DNA of 64,000 nt from Piscicola geometra (Eukaryota; Annelida; Clitellata; Hirudinida; Piscicolidae). Within the stretch, counting starts at the first letter, position 1; each line of letters begins with the position of its first letter. Below, in pieces: positions 1-12,300 of the stretch. The notes beneath the pieces are model-generated. The model saw only the letters and a program-made list of their open reading frames with translations. It was not told the origin of the DNA and searched no databases. Position numbers and translations under genes: made by a program. Where the stretch lies: the NCBI GenBank assembly GCA_943735955.1, contig OX030958.1, positions 11,440,362-11,504,361 on the forward strand, in the 5' to 3' direction.

Positions 1-14
1 TTTTGCTTACATAC

Positions 15-130
15 CTGATTTTGTAAAAAAAACATTCTTCGCTCCTCTTGTGAAGACTTGCTCTCATGACAATGCTGCTTGAAAAATATTCTGGGCAGTC
101 ATTAGACAGTGAAGCTTCTTGAGAACAAAG
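15..130 (-). CDS. Possible single exon on minus strand, unknown product
   Basis: A 116-nt open stretch lies between a possible acceptor (CCCATCAG) and an excellent donor (CAG|GTATGTAAGC, read on the minus strand at 5-17). The frame reads LCSQEASLSNDC then a Ser-rich segment and ends near EECFFYKI, with three Cys. There is no homologue I can name, and the pyrimidine tract before the acceptor is poor. It would belong to a gene running off the left edge. The donor is the main support. Confidence 0.22.
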
Positions 131-1081
131 CTGATGGGATCATGCTTTCTAGCATCTGGGAGGAGTTTAGCGGTAGTGTTGGTTATAGAATAAATTTTTT
201 AGAAAAAAAAACAATAGTTGGATTCATTTATTCTAAAAAAAATGTTTGAAGGAATAATGAGTTGGAGAAGAATTGATCGTTACAAGATACGAATCTGAAC
301 GCGTAAAAACGTTTGGCCTGCTCCTCAAGTGAAGTGCGCTCAATCCTCTTTGTGTGAAACACATTTTTTATGTAATAATAGAAAAAAAGAATTTTCTTAG
401 AAAATAACTGTTTTGAAAAATATGAATTTCTATTTCAATAAAAAATCAAACGCGTTTAGTAGTGCATTTGCTTTTTTTCATTGAAATTTAAAAAACATTA
501 GAACAATACCGTTAAAAAAAAATTTGTTTGAAGAAACTTGTATTCTATATTTTCATTTATTTTTCAAAAATGAAATTTTAAAATGACATTGTAGCATTGA
601 TGAATGAAAAAATCATCATTTATTCACAAGAGTTTCTAAACTTATGATTTGTTTGAAGGCTTTTCAAAGCTTCAATTTTCTATTTGAAAAATATATTATT
701 TTTTTATTATGATTTCCTACTACTAAGTTTAGAAAATCCGAAAAGTTGATCATTCTGTAAAAATGAAAAATTGATCTTGCTTATTTTATTATTCAAATTT
801 TTAACTCATTATAATTGATTAATGCGTTATTTCGCTCCAATATTAATGAAAAATTTATAGCATGTAAGTGTGGAAATTTTGAAAAAAAAGACAAATCATT
901 TAAAAAAAATTTATTTAATAGGATTAAAAAGTTATACAAAATACACAAAAAAGATATTAAAAAATTATATTAAATTTAGAGCATAGCTTTTTTGAAGCAA
1001 TTTTTTTCCGAAAAAATTATAAAAAATATAATAAAAATAATTCTAAATTAAATATCTGAATGAAAATATTTTCCAATACAG

Positions 1082-4000
1082 CACCCTCATTCCACGGGCC
1101 AACGGATGGCTTCAAGAAAATTTAGACATCTACCTCGTCAAATGTGAAACTATTGAAAAAAAGGTTCAAAAACTTTTTTTATTATGAATTATTTTTCAAT
1201 ATTTTTTTAATGTTTTTATCGTCAATCTTATTTTAAAATTTATTTTTATGCAAGTTCGTTGTAAAATTTAAAAAAATTTCTCTTAATAGTTATTTAAAAA
1301 TTAAATTATTATTGTTTTTGATTTCATTCTGTATTAAACATCCGATCACTCCAAGGTTGTATCAGTGGATGATATAGTGAGCGATGAGTGCATGTTCATT
1401 CCAAAGAACCACCACGCAGCCTACATCAAAGGACTGAGGTGAATAAGAAATTGTCATGGTTATGGAGGTTGTGGTATATCCGGAAAAATCGAATTAGGCG
1501 ATGATTTCTGCAGAGACCCTTAGTTGGCGAAAAACAAAAAAATGACGATTTCAACATGTTTTTTGTTTTATTCCGTAATAAAAGTAAAAATAGGATATAT
1601 TATTATTTAGAAACCTAATGAACTTTTTGAAATACTGAATTATTTTTAGATCAAAGAGTTTAAATTAAATGTTAAAACTTTTTCAATAGAAGTCGAAAGC
1701 GTTTGAATTGAAACATTATAAAAAATAATATATTTAAATTCAAGTTTAAATTTTAACTAATTTTTTGACATTTTTGACTTTTTTTCATGACAAGGAGGAA
1801 CGCAATCGATCTATGAAAACGGTTATTCCTACCAAAAGCTTCGTAAATCCGAAACCCGCATTTACACGCAAACTCTTATAGCTGTCTGGCATGTTCATAA
1901 GATGCAAAATTAGCTCCAATGCAACTCACTTCGATCTTCAGCGAACAGCTGTGATTTTTTTGGAGACTCTGCAAGTGAAATACTAACCGTCTTATGAAAA
2001 TTCTTAATAAATTTTTTTATTTTTGCATCCTCAATGAAAAACAAAATTACTAATTTTATATTTGAAAAAACTATTTTTAAAGTGACGGGTATGTATCTAG
2101 TAGTTGAGAAGTTCTCTTAAGAAAACCGATATTTACCAAATTTATCAAAATAAGTTAAAAAATCGAAAATACCTATAATTTAAACTTTAAAAAATAGTAA
2201 AATACTTCAAAACCTTAGTCAAAAAAGTCTAATCGATCATTTTTATCATTTAGTTGTCATTCAGGCTTCGTTCCGGCGTTATTCCATCATGCATCATTCT
2301 CGACTATCAGCACTCTCAAATTATCTGCAATGAGAGGCCTATGACATTTTCAAGTTTCAAAAAACTTTATTTCATTTTTCTAGCTTATTAAAAATATTTA
2401 AATCTAGAAACTAGTTATCAATAACATAATAATTAAAATTTACTTTGAAGCGTCTTAAAATCATCAATAAAAGACTTTCAAAAACATTCCTTTGAGCATC
2501 CTTCTTTAAAAACTTCAAAATCCGATAAAAAAAATACACGTAAAATAGATGTTTTAAACATTTATTCGAATTTAAACCAAGCCACGAACCCGCACCCAGA
2601 AATCTTTTTGTCAAAGAGATTAATTTATGACAAAAATATCTCAAGCCACAAAACTTTCTGATTCAAAATACTTAATCGTTTCAAAACTATCCCTCAAAGG
2701 TTATGGTTTGTGCATGTGACGGGAACTCGGAAGATGGCTCTAGAAAGCATGGCTCCGACCGAAGTTGGCTACATGAACGTAATACCCAAATGCCTAAACT
2801 CCTCTGGAAAGTATCCAGAGTACGAACACCTGCCTGAAACCTACGCAGCCATTAATGCCTACCTCGTCAATAACCCGCTTGAAGGTATGTGAATTGCGAA
2901 CGGCTATTGGGTTTTTGGCGGGCTGGCTGGTTGGTTTGGAAAAATGGGTTTTTAGTGTTTTGATGAAAAGAATGGATTTAATTATTAAACAACAAGTATA
3001 AATTCAGATAATTTTTTAAAATCCCATTCAATGAAAATACGTAATTTTTTAAAATTAATAAGGTTTAAAAAAAAATTTTTTTAATGGTTTTTCTAAGCCA
3101 ATAAAAATATATTCATAAGATATAAACTCTAAACTTGACTTAATGAAATTACCACAGGCAAAATAGTGACAATCGAAACTGTACCTTTGAAGCTTTCCAA
3201 AAAAGATTGGAACATCTTGGAAATCAACCCGGACCAGACGTATTTCGCAGACGAGTTTGTTCGTCACGTTCTGAACATAACGAGAATCTACTTCCGTTAT
3301 GGAGACCCGGAAGCCGAGTTAATAGGCAAGTTCTTAAATCTTTTGTTTTCGCTTTTGAGTATTTGCTCTTAGTTTTTTGAGTGACTTTTTTGTTGTCTTT
3401 CTTCTTGCAATAGGATGTCGTTAATGAGCAATTAAAATACTCTCTTTTCCTCTGTTTTTCCCCAGTTTTAACTGAATTTTTACCGAATTTATTTCATTTT
3501 AGGTTTTTTAAACAGTATAAAATTTGAAAAAATATATTATTTTTGACAAAACAGAAAAATGTTAATTTAAATTTTTTCGTTTTATACTTTATTTAAGCAT
3601 TACTTTTATGTTTCAAAAACGACTAAAAAAATATTATATAAGTATAAAAATGGAATTTCATTAAAACCTTTTTAATCTTGACAAAAAATCAATTTTTAAA
3701 ATAACAACCGTGAATTTTTTAGAGATTATGTCTAGAAATGAATTTTGGATGATAGGATAATTTTTATGTTAAAAGTTTGAAACATTTAAATTACTCAAGA
3801 TATTGTAGATTAAAATGACAGAGAATTGACAATCAAATGTTTTGGTGCCCATTTTATGAAGAATGCATGACAAGAGAGTTTAAACAAAACGAACAACGCA
3901 TCGAAACATATTTTCATAAAAAGGTCATGTTTTATAAAAGTGAGAAATTAAAAAAAAATTAGTCATTTATTAACCAAAAAATCAAAGTTTAAACTTAGTT

Positions 4001-7000
4001 TTACCCGTGAGTCCGCTAAAAAGCCATGAAAAATGGAGAACTAAAGTTACGTGGCTACTTTTTTAGAGCTATCAAAGACGGAAGCACTGAAGTACAGCGA
4101 TTTATGGATTGACTTGAAAAATAAAACATTAAAACTTGATGTAGGAGTATAAAGTTTTGAAAAATATCACATTTTTAATTTACAAAATTCCATAAGTTTT
4201 TTTGAAGTCATTATTTTTTCGAAAATTACTGCTATTAAAGAGGCTTTCAATTGAAAACAGTAATTGAATTTTTCAAAATTCATAAAAAGTAAGAAGAATT
4301 GTATGAAAATAACTTTTTAACTAAATGAACAAATAATTACAAACCAACTATGATAGAAGAAATAAAGAATGTTGAATGGAAGTGTGCTGTATGGGCGTTG
4401 TGAAGTGTTCCATGCGTTTGATTGTATATGCTTCGGTGCATAAGGAGAAAAGCATAATGAATGAGTGGGCGTTAAAAATACAAAAATAAATTCTTTCAGA
4501 ATTAAAAACTTATGATATTATTTAGACAAGAAAGTATTTGCTCGGAAAATTACATTTTAATTCATATAAACCTACTTTGAACATGATTAGTTGGATGAAA
4601 AAAAGATCCCAACCTCAATTTAATTTGAAGGATAAATTCAATTAACTAGCCTCATGAACTCAACAAGCTTGCCTAGTAACTTGATTGCCTTAATGAATGT
4701 TTCAGGTTGAAAACCTTTTTCAATTAGTGTTTCTTTGTTCTTGTTTCAAAAGGCTATAAAAAATGTCTTAACCGCGTTTCATACCTTCATATAAAATAAT
4801 TTTTTTGAAATTTCTATTTTCACTAAAAAGCAAATGTCTCAGTAGTATTAATTTATTTAGCTTTTACTTTTCAGAATTGAAAAAAAAGTGTTTGAAAACG
4901 AATATTTTCTGCTATCTGTCTCAAAGCCCTTTTATCCTTTTCACCTTTACTTTAAGAACCCACTTTCCACTTGAAACATCGGCATTTCTTTTCGGAAAAA
5001 ACTTTTATTTGTTTTTTAATTTTAAATAAAAACTCAAGAAATTTCATTTTATCATAAGTAAATTGTGTTTTCAAGTGAACTTTTCCAACAATACTGATAA
5101 ATTAATAATGATTCTTCTTCTTCATGCCAACTCTTTAAAGGTGCTCAAGATTTTCTACCAGACTTCGAAGGTCCGGCTCGATGGTCAATGAACCGCTCAT
5201 CGCCTCGCTACGGCCCCCTCTCGACCGCCATGAACAAAGTCCGAGAATGGATTCAGAGTACCAGTGTAAGTGGCTCGCTCTTCGAGAATCATTATGTCTT
5301 TAGGATTCTCCATAAGATGTTGAAGTGCTCGGTGGATTCACCTGAGTTGGAGCTATATGAATTTATATTTACTTGTTTTTGTTTTATATAGGATTCTTTT
5401 GTTTTCTTTTGATTTTGTAAGTATTAACTTGTAATGTTTGCTTTAGAGTCAGAATAGCTCGAGTTTTTGTCTTCTATGATTTAAAATGAGCACAATCGCT
5501 AAAGAATTATCGGAAGGGTCACTAATTTATAAAGTATAACAAGTTTTATTAAATGTAATACAAATAATTTGGACTGAATCGTCTACGGTGGAAAGATCAT
5601 AGGCTGAATTGTCCACGTACTTAATCGTTCAATCTGCACCCTCCAAGGCTGATGCATTCAATGCACAACTCGCATTTTGTCGCAACGACATAGCTTTTTC
5701 AGTTTAATTTCTCTTTGTTGATTAATTAATATAACGGTTCACTTTGAATTTTCTAGATTTTTTAAAAATTCTGTTGGAAACAAGTTTTTTTAATCACAAT
5801 TGTGTTTATCTTGCTTTTATTTTTGTTTTACGACCGACATTTTGGGGTGAATTTCGTCTTTTAGTGGTTGTCATATGGCGTTGGAGTGATTTGCTTTAAC
5901 ACTTGGTTCTTGTAGTTAGGTAGTTTTTAAGCTTTTTTAACCAATTCAAAAAGTTTTTCAAGATTTGTTAATCTATTTTTGGAATTTTTCAATAGATTTC
6001 TGTGATTTTTCAATAGATTTCTGTGATTTTTCAATAGATTTTTAAGATTTGTAAATTATATTTTTTACAATTTTCGAAATAAAATGTAAGGATTAGTTTA
6101 TCAGATAAGATAAGTTGAATTTTAAAGTATTTGAAATTATTTCTAATTTAAATGCTGAAAAGTGAAGTAAGAAAATAAATCATTACAAAAGTAGTCTTTC
6201 AATTTGAAATTAAAAAAAAAACTAAAATACTTGTAAAATAAAAAACGATGTTAATAATCATTTTTTTCAATCTTTTTTAAATCGCTTTTAACAAGTTATT
6301 ATTTATTTTTTTTTGAGTGTTGATCCCCTATCAAATCATTTTATTCTTTCATCAGATTGATTAATAACTTGGTTTTATAAATGGGAAATTAGAACAAATA
6401 CTTATTTTTTTTATTTTGAAAATTAATTACACATAAAAAAAAACTTTAATTAAATTTAATTCTTTTTTCAGCATATAGCAATAACCAATATCCAAACCTT
6501 AGAAGTCATTTATCGAAGACATCCAAGTTAGTTTCAAGTGACAGTATTTTGTCTAACAATTTTTCATGAATTTAAGTCTATTTCTTTATAACATTTATTT
6601 TAAACAATAATTAAATTAAAGATCCAAAATTTATTTTTCATATAAAATATTCTATTATATTCATATTTTGCTTCTATCTTCTTACAAACCTTGTCAAACA
6701 TTGACATGTTCCAAGTTTAAATTTTTTGTTTGCATTTTTTTAAAAAACTTTGTTTTTCAACCCATCTATCAGCGACTCAGCCACCCGTTAGGTCACTTAT
6801 CAGCCATTCCTCTCACGCATTCATCAGCCAACTTACTTTCATTCAGCTTTGCACTCATGTATAATTCAACTTCTTAACTTTTTTTCTCATCCATCTTTCT
6901 TTTTTATATTTTTACTTCTCAATTGCTCTTTTACAATTCCGCCAGGCAATATACACACTGGTTTAAATTTTTCCGAAAAAGTAGAAAGTTGCTTTTCAGT

Positions 7001-10000
7001 CAAGTTCGTTCGTGTCACTTACGTCAGACCATCAACCCATGACGAAGTAGGTCTAAGGAAACATCATGATTGAGTTCAAAAACTTATTTTGTTGAAATAT
7101 AATTAAAACAAAAGTTGTGTTGAAATCATATAAAATAAAAATACAATTTCAGCGCTATGATAGTTGAATAATAAATGTTTATTAAAAATTCTATAACTAA
7201 AAAATAACTATCTAGCAACATTCCTATAAGACAAACCACAGTAGCAATCCAAAATAAAATCATTATTATTTATAATCGCTGTGAATCAACCACCACAGAC
7301 TAGTGATATAAGCGCTTTTTACAGCCCGCCTCCGAGCATCAGCTACAAGACATTCCTGCCAGCGCCTGTGAAGGTGGGCATGTGCAGAGGGTCTCCTGTC
7401 TATGAAAACCTTGCTTCAACGTGTGAACGAGCCAAAATGTGGCTGCGTTGTCTTGGTAGGTGGGTTGGGCATAAAAAAGAAAATAAAAGTAAACATAAAC
7501 ATAAAAGGCCTAGACGCTTTCAGCTTTTTCAGTAACGAAATTCTTTCTTCTAATTGAACAGAACCATAAATCTAATGTTTCGAAAACATCAATAGAATAC
7601 GTTCCTTGTTTTAAAAAGCAAATAAATTGAAAGACAATACAACAACCGATAGAGATGAAAGGTATTTAACAAAGAAGCTTTTGAACCACTTGACTATTTT
7701 CTGCTTTTTCAGCTTCAAACTATAAGTTTTAAAATTAATATTGAAAAGTTAATTTTTGTCACGTTTTAAGTTATGAATATAAAAAAGTTATTAAAAATCA
7801 AGTTTTTATTTGTTCGTGTATTCATGTATACGTTGCTAAAACTATTGAATTAGATTACTCTTATATTTTTAAGTTTGAAGAACCAATAAAAATATTGTTA
7901 AAAAAGTTATTTTTAATATTTTTTTCATAATGAGATGTTATTTGACTCAGGAAAAAACTATAATTTGAAAAACATGTAAAGTTCCTTAACGAATAAAAAG
8001 AAATTATTTTTTATATAATTTGATGAGTCAATATTGAATTATTCTGAACAAAGCAATTTGAAAATAATTTGTCGGTGGATTTTTAAAAAGTTGACTTTCC
8101 AGTTTTTAGAACCATTGTTTAAAATGATTTTCTAAAATTCCATCACCACTATTTCTAACTTTTTTTAAAAACCACTAAAAATGAAAATTAATTGTTTGTC
8201 CTAGTAACAGCTATAAATCTCCGAGTCTTACATTTTTCTCTCAAAAGCTGCTTTAAGTTTTTTTGTGAATAATTTCGAATGAAAAAAATTGTTAATTAAA
8301 TAAAAATGTCAACATTTGCATGATGAATCTTCTTTTTATTATTATCCCTGGTAGATTTGATAAATTATTTGGGCCATTATAAAATAGGTTTAGCAAAAGA
8401 TAAAACAAGTATTTAAAAGTATACCTGAGTTTTGATTAAACTTTACAAATTTTGACGTGATTTATTTAAAATACATTTTTCAAAAATAATTTAATAAAAA
8501 AGCTCTTTGGATTTATTTCACCGATTACTTTTTCAATTTAGTTCAATCGATCACTCAAACAAAAGTATAGAGAAAATGTTTTTATTTCTATTTATTAATT
8601 AAATTTAGAAAAAAAATCCAACATATTTTTATTATTAAAAAAAAAGTTTATGATAATATTTTTTATTATTATGTAAAATAGGGCTTGAATCAACTGAAAA
8701 AACAGAATTTTCTAAAATATTATGAAATAGTGGTTCAATATATCTCCTTTTTTTGCTTACTTTCACGTATTTTTTGCTGAAAGATTATAAGTTTTTTCTC
8801 TTGATTGTCATGGAATATAATTTTCACTCTCAACTCAGCTGTTACAATTGTAAAAAATATTCTGGCTTTAAAAAATTATTGAAATTTTGTTTTAATAACT
8901 TTTAATTAAGATTTTTTTTAAAAATCGTTATTAATATTATATTTTTTCTCAGAACGACGAATAATAGGTGTGGAAACATTTTACCATCCTTTGAATTGTA
9001 TTTGGCACAAACAAGATGGGTGTGAGAAGACAGTTTTGAAAGGAGAATGGACAACTTCAGGCAGGTCTGATCGAAAAAGAAAACGCAGAAGAAAACTTGT
9101 GCACGTTATAAGGTGAAAAATTAAACAGCAATTTTTATAGAAAAAAATATTTTGAATACTGTGTGTGAAAAAAAAACTTTTTTTTTTCCACTGTTATTTG
9201 ACAGAATATTTAATTGTTGGTCATTTTTACAACTAAAGCTTTTTTATAAAATATTTTTCCATCACCATCAGCTTTTTCATGTTAACTCTTTTTTTTTTAC
9301 TTTGTGAAAAACTATTTTTATACTTGTACGGTTTTCCAATTCCACATCATTCATAAATTTCATCTTTTTTGTCCCCTTTTATTGCTCTATATTTTAATTT
9401 TTTTTCCAACTTATTTGTATTAATCTCATTTAATAATTTTATTACTTTTACTACCTTTTAATGAGTTAAAACCTGATAAATAAATTTTTTCAATGTGATT
9501 ACAAGTGTCAAACTTTTAATTTGGTGAATAATGTAAAAAAAACAGATTAACTTGAGATATAACACAAGATGTTTAAAACATGCCAATCCAATAAAATTAG
9601 AGGTTGAATGTGCCTTTGACACGAAAACACTCAATAACATAACCTCACAAGGTAGCACATAAACTCAGACGCTATACACACCACACGTATAAAACAACCA
9701 ATCACACCTAATAAAAATAGATTTGCTTGCAATGAAAACTAATTCTTTTTTTGTATTAATTCTATTTTTCCAAACACAAATTTCTTTTTTTTCAATAATC
9801 GCTAAATATAGTCTATAGAAGTTTTCTTAAAGTCGTGATCAGGGGTCTGCTAAATTGTTCGAACAAAATTTTTTACACTACTGATAGATGCGTCTGCAAA
9901 CAAACTATTATCAAAGATCTTTTTCCAAACAGCAGTCTTAAAAAAGGAATTCACGGAATGGCTGAAGACATTAAAAAGCAGCTTATTGAAAAAGTAGAAA

Positions 10001-11963
10001 AGTCATCGTGTTTTGCTATTCAACTTACTAACATAGATATTCTTCTTGGTTACGTTCGTTTGGAAAATAGTTTAAAATTGTTGAAGAAATTATATTATGT
10101 CTAAAAATACTTTAGCAAACAACAAATGTTGAAATTTCTTAGGTTTTGAATGATTTTATTATGGCAAACCTTAATTGGAACAAATGTGGTATTTCATTTA
10201 TAGTGCGTCAGCCATGACAGTGAAACACTTAAGACTTATTGACAAAATAAAAGTTCTGAATGACAGTCTGCTCATTGCTTTATTAAGAAAATGGGAGAAA
10301 ACTTCATGCGGTCATCAACCGTGTTCTACAAGTTTTTTACTTTATCCGAACAAATGCATAAACGTTTATTTTATATGATTTTTAACATATATTTTAGATA
10401 TTCATTCATTTATAAATTCGTTGAATCTGTCAGTGTCAGTGTCATGGACTGAGACCATTTTGATTTGTCTCATGGCTGAAGTTCTTGAAGGAGATCATCA
10501 GCATGGAATTCAAGAAATTATATGTTTCCATCATTTTACAAGCAATTGACAGTGAGAACAATTCTGAGAAGAAAGTAGCATTGCTGAATATTTCAGTAAT
10601 GAGTCGTTGGACAATTTTTTTCACTAAAACTTTGAAGAAAACTTTTCTAATGCTGGGAAAGAGATAGTAAGAAATCATTCATCGTCCATGGAAATAATCA
10701 ACTCAATAAAAATCTTGATGATTAACCCATTGAATTAGAGAATTAAAGTAGTTTTTATTAATTTGAAAAAATAATTAGTATGTCGATTTTTAGCAGTTCT
10801 CGATCTGAATATCTTGAACTAGCAAAATTAGCACTCACATCTTTTGCTTCAAACTACAGATTTGAAACGGGGGTTTTAATGAGACTAATTATACCAAAAC
10901 CACGAATCGTTTGAGTATTCGTGTATCTTTGCATATTGCTTTGACTGACACCAATTAATATGTTTGTGAGCTATTACGAGCAAGCTCATTCTACATTTTA
11001 TAATAGACTTAATGGTTTTGTTATAAGTAGTCCACAAAACTAATAAAACTTGATGGTCGTTTCAAAAAGTTGAAAAACACTAAATACATCTAATACTAAT
11101 CAATTGGCATATATGATTAAAAAACCTACTAAGACTCATTTCGATTTTAAATAGAAATATTGAAAACAATAAAATCACGAAATCATCAAGCACCTTTGTT
11201 TATGAATTTGTACTTTGAAACATTGATTCTATAAGATATTTCTTAAGGGTAATTTCAATGGTTTTCCAAAAACATGTTTCAAGATTTTTCAGTTATGAAT
11301 AATGATGCAACACGTGAAATAGTAACTTCGAAAGAATGCATATGAAAGATCATAATAAGGATGCTTAGACGCTTAACTACGCAAAATATGTTTTCAACAT
11401 ACAAATACTTTGAATGTGTATATGTTGGTAAATGAAGTGTGGAAGAAAATAGGCATATGTCTATTTTTTAAACAGAGATAGTAATGAATGGCAATGAAGG
11501 AATAGACTGTGGTCCATACCTGGAAAGATGAATGACCAGGGAAGATTGAAATATGCAAAATTGTAAAAAAAATCTAAAAAGTTTGAAACAAGTGTGTTTT
11601 CTAGTGAAAAAAGTTTGAAATATCATTTTTGTGTGTTTTTAATTCAATCTCAGACATACGGAATTAACTTTTGTGTCAAGTTTCGGGTATTTTCAGTTTT
11701 AATCATCTCCTAAATAAATTTTTCAAATGGTTAAATCGATGTTTATTCCCTCCCTACTAGGGAGAAATTAACAATTTTTAGTATGTTAGTAAGATTTTTC
11801 ACATTGGGAACGACTGTGGCGCCTACCAAAGATATAGCTAAATTCAAACTTAAATCCACTCAGAGTATTCTTGGACGGAGACTACATCGAACCTCCAGCC
11901 TACCTCCTGCCGCCCTCCCCCATGGTGGAAGAAGTCAACGACTGCCACTGCACCCTCTCATGA
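1082..11963 (+). CDS. Unrecognised four-repeat protein, 3' ten exons (5' end outside window)
   Basis: Exons: 1082-1163, 1356-1438, 2700-2884, 3158-3325, 5141-5265, 6472-6526, 6946-7046, 7299-7455, 8953-9112, 11864-11963. All join in phase to give 404 residues ending at TGA 11961-11963. I do not recognise the family. The protein is four copies of a unit whose first half carries a motif like AINAYLVNNP...IVTIETV and whose second half carries one like FVRVTYVRP. First-half cores: GWLQENLDIYLVKCETI (1), AYLVNNP..VTIETV (2), EWIQSTSHIAITNIQTLEV (3), MWLRCLGERRIIGVETF (4). Second-half cores: AAYIKGLRLWFV, FVRHVLNITRIYF, FVRVTYVRP, LVHVIRVFLD. There is a basic patch KRKRRRK near residue 350. The C-terminus is DCHCTLS, a CaaX-like ending. 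No transmembrane segment is visible. The exon ending at 1163 has a weak donor (GTTCAA), and the one at 3325 uses a GC donor. Exon calls rest on phase and repeat similarity, not on a named homologue. Confidence 0.82.
1788..1975 (+). pseudogene. Possible decayed FLYWCH-like fragment inside an intron
   Basis: Within the intron 1439-2699 a less AT-rich patch reads GGTQSIYENGYSYQKLRKSE and then a few more residues. After frame disruption it reads a stretch resembling a zinc-finger tail (SSANSCDFFG). The order 'x-YENGY-Y-(7)-R-IY' recalls FLYWCH fingers carried by some MULE-type transposons. Stops interrupt the frame, so this is at most a relic. It could also be chance. Confidence 0.2.
9835..10975 (+). 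mobile_element. Decayed hAT-type (ZBED5-like) transposase in last intron of the repeat gene
   Basis: Several broken reading frames in one orientation match the order of ZBED5-like hAT transposases. A piece with MAEDIKKQLIEKVEKSS then CFAIQL lies near 9957-10030, a piece with SAMTVKH near 10210-10230, and more fragments follow to 10670. A C-terminal piece with SSRSEYLELAKLALTSFAS lies near 10795-10855, followed after a frameshift by KTTNRLSIRVSLHIALTDT near 10898-10955. Frameshifts and stops show it is dead. No clean terminal inverted repeats or target duplication were identified. It lies between exons 8953-9112 and 11864-11963, so it was probably inserted into the intron. Confidence 0.75.
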
Positions 11964-12300
11964 CCTTCGTTCTTACCATCATATCATATAAGCCACTTTT
12001 AAATCGAAACTAGATTTAATACTAATGCAATCTTCTTGAGATATTATAAAATGTTCATAGAGTATGTATATCAAAGCATGTATATATGATAACTATACTA
12101 TGCATAGTATATGTATGTCATGTTATATATGCAAACACCATATCAGAATGGTAACGAAATGAAGAAACGTTTTCAACCTTCAGCATTCCACATAGCAATC
12201 TTCAACTTTTCTTTTCCACTTTTCTTTTCTAATTCGAGTTGTTTTTATCGAGCGTTGAAACTTGTTGTAAATTCCAATAAAAACAAAATAACTGTTGTTT
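11964..12300 (+). other. Likely 3' UTR with polyadenylation signal
   Basis: Follows the stop codon at 11961-11963. It contains an 18-bp perfect palindrome TATACTATG/CATAGTATA at 12094-12111 and an AATAAA at 12276-12281, the first good polyadenylation signal downstream. AATAAATATAAATAA follows near 12342. The transcript end is inferred, not seen. Confidence 0.4.
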
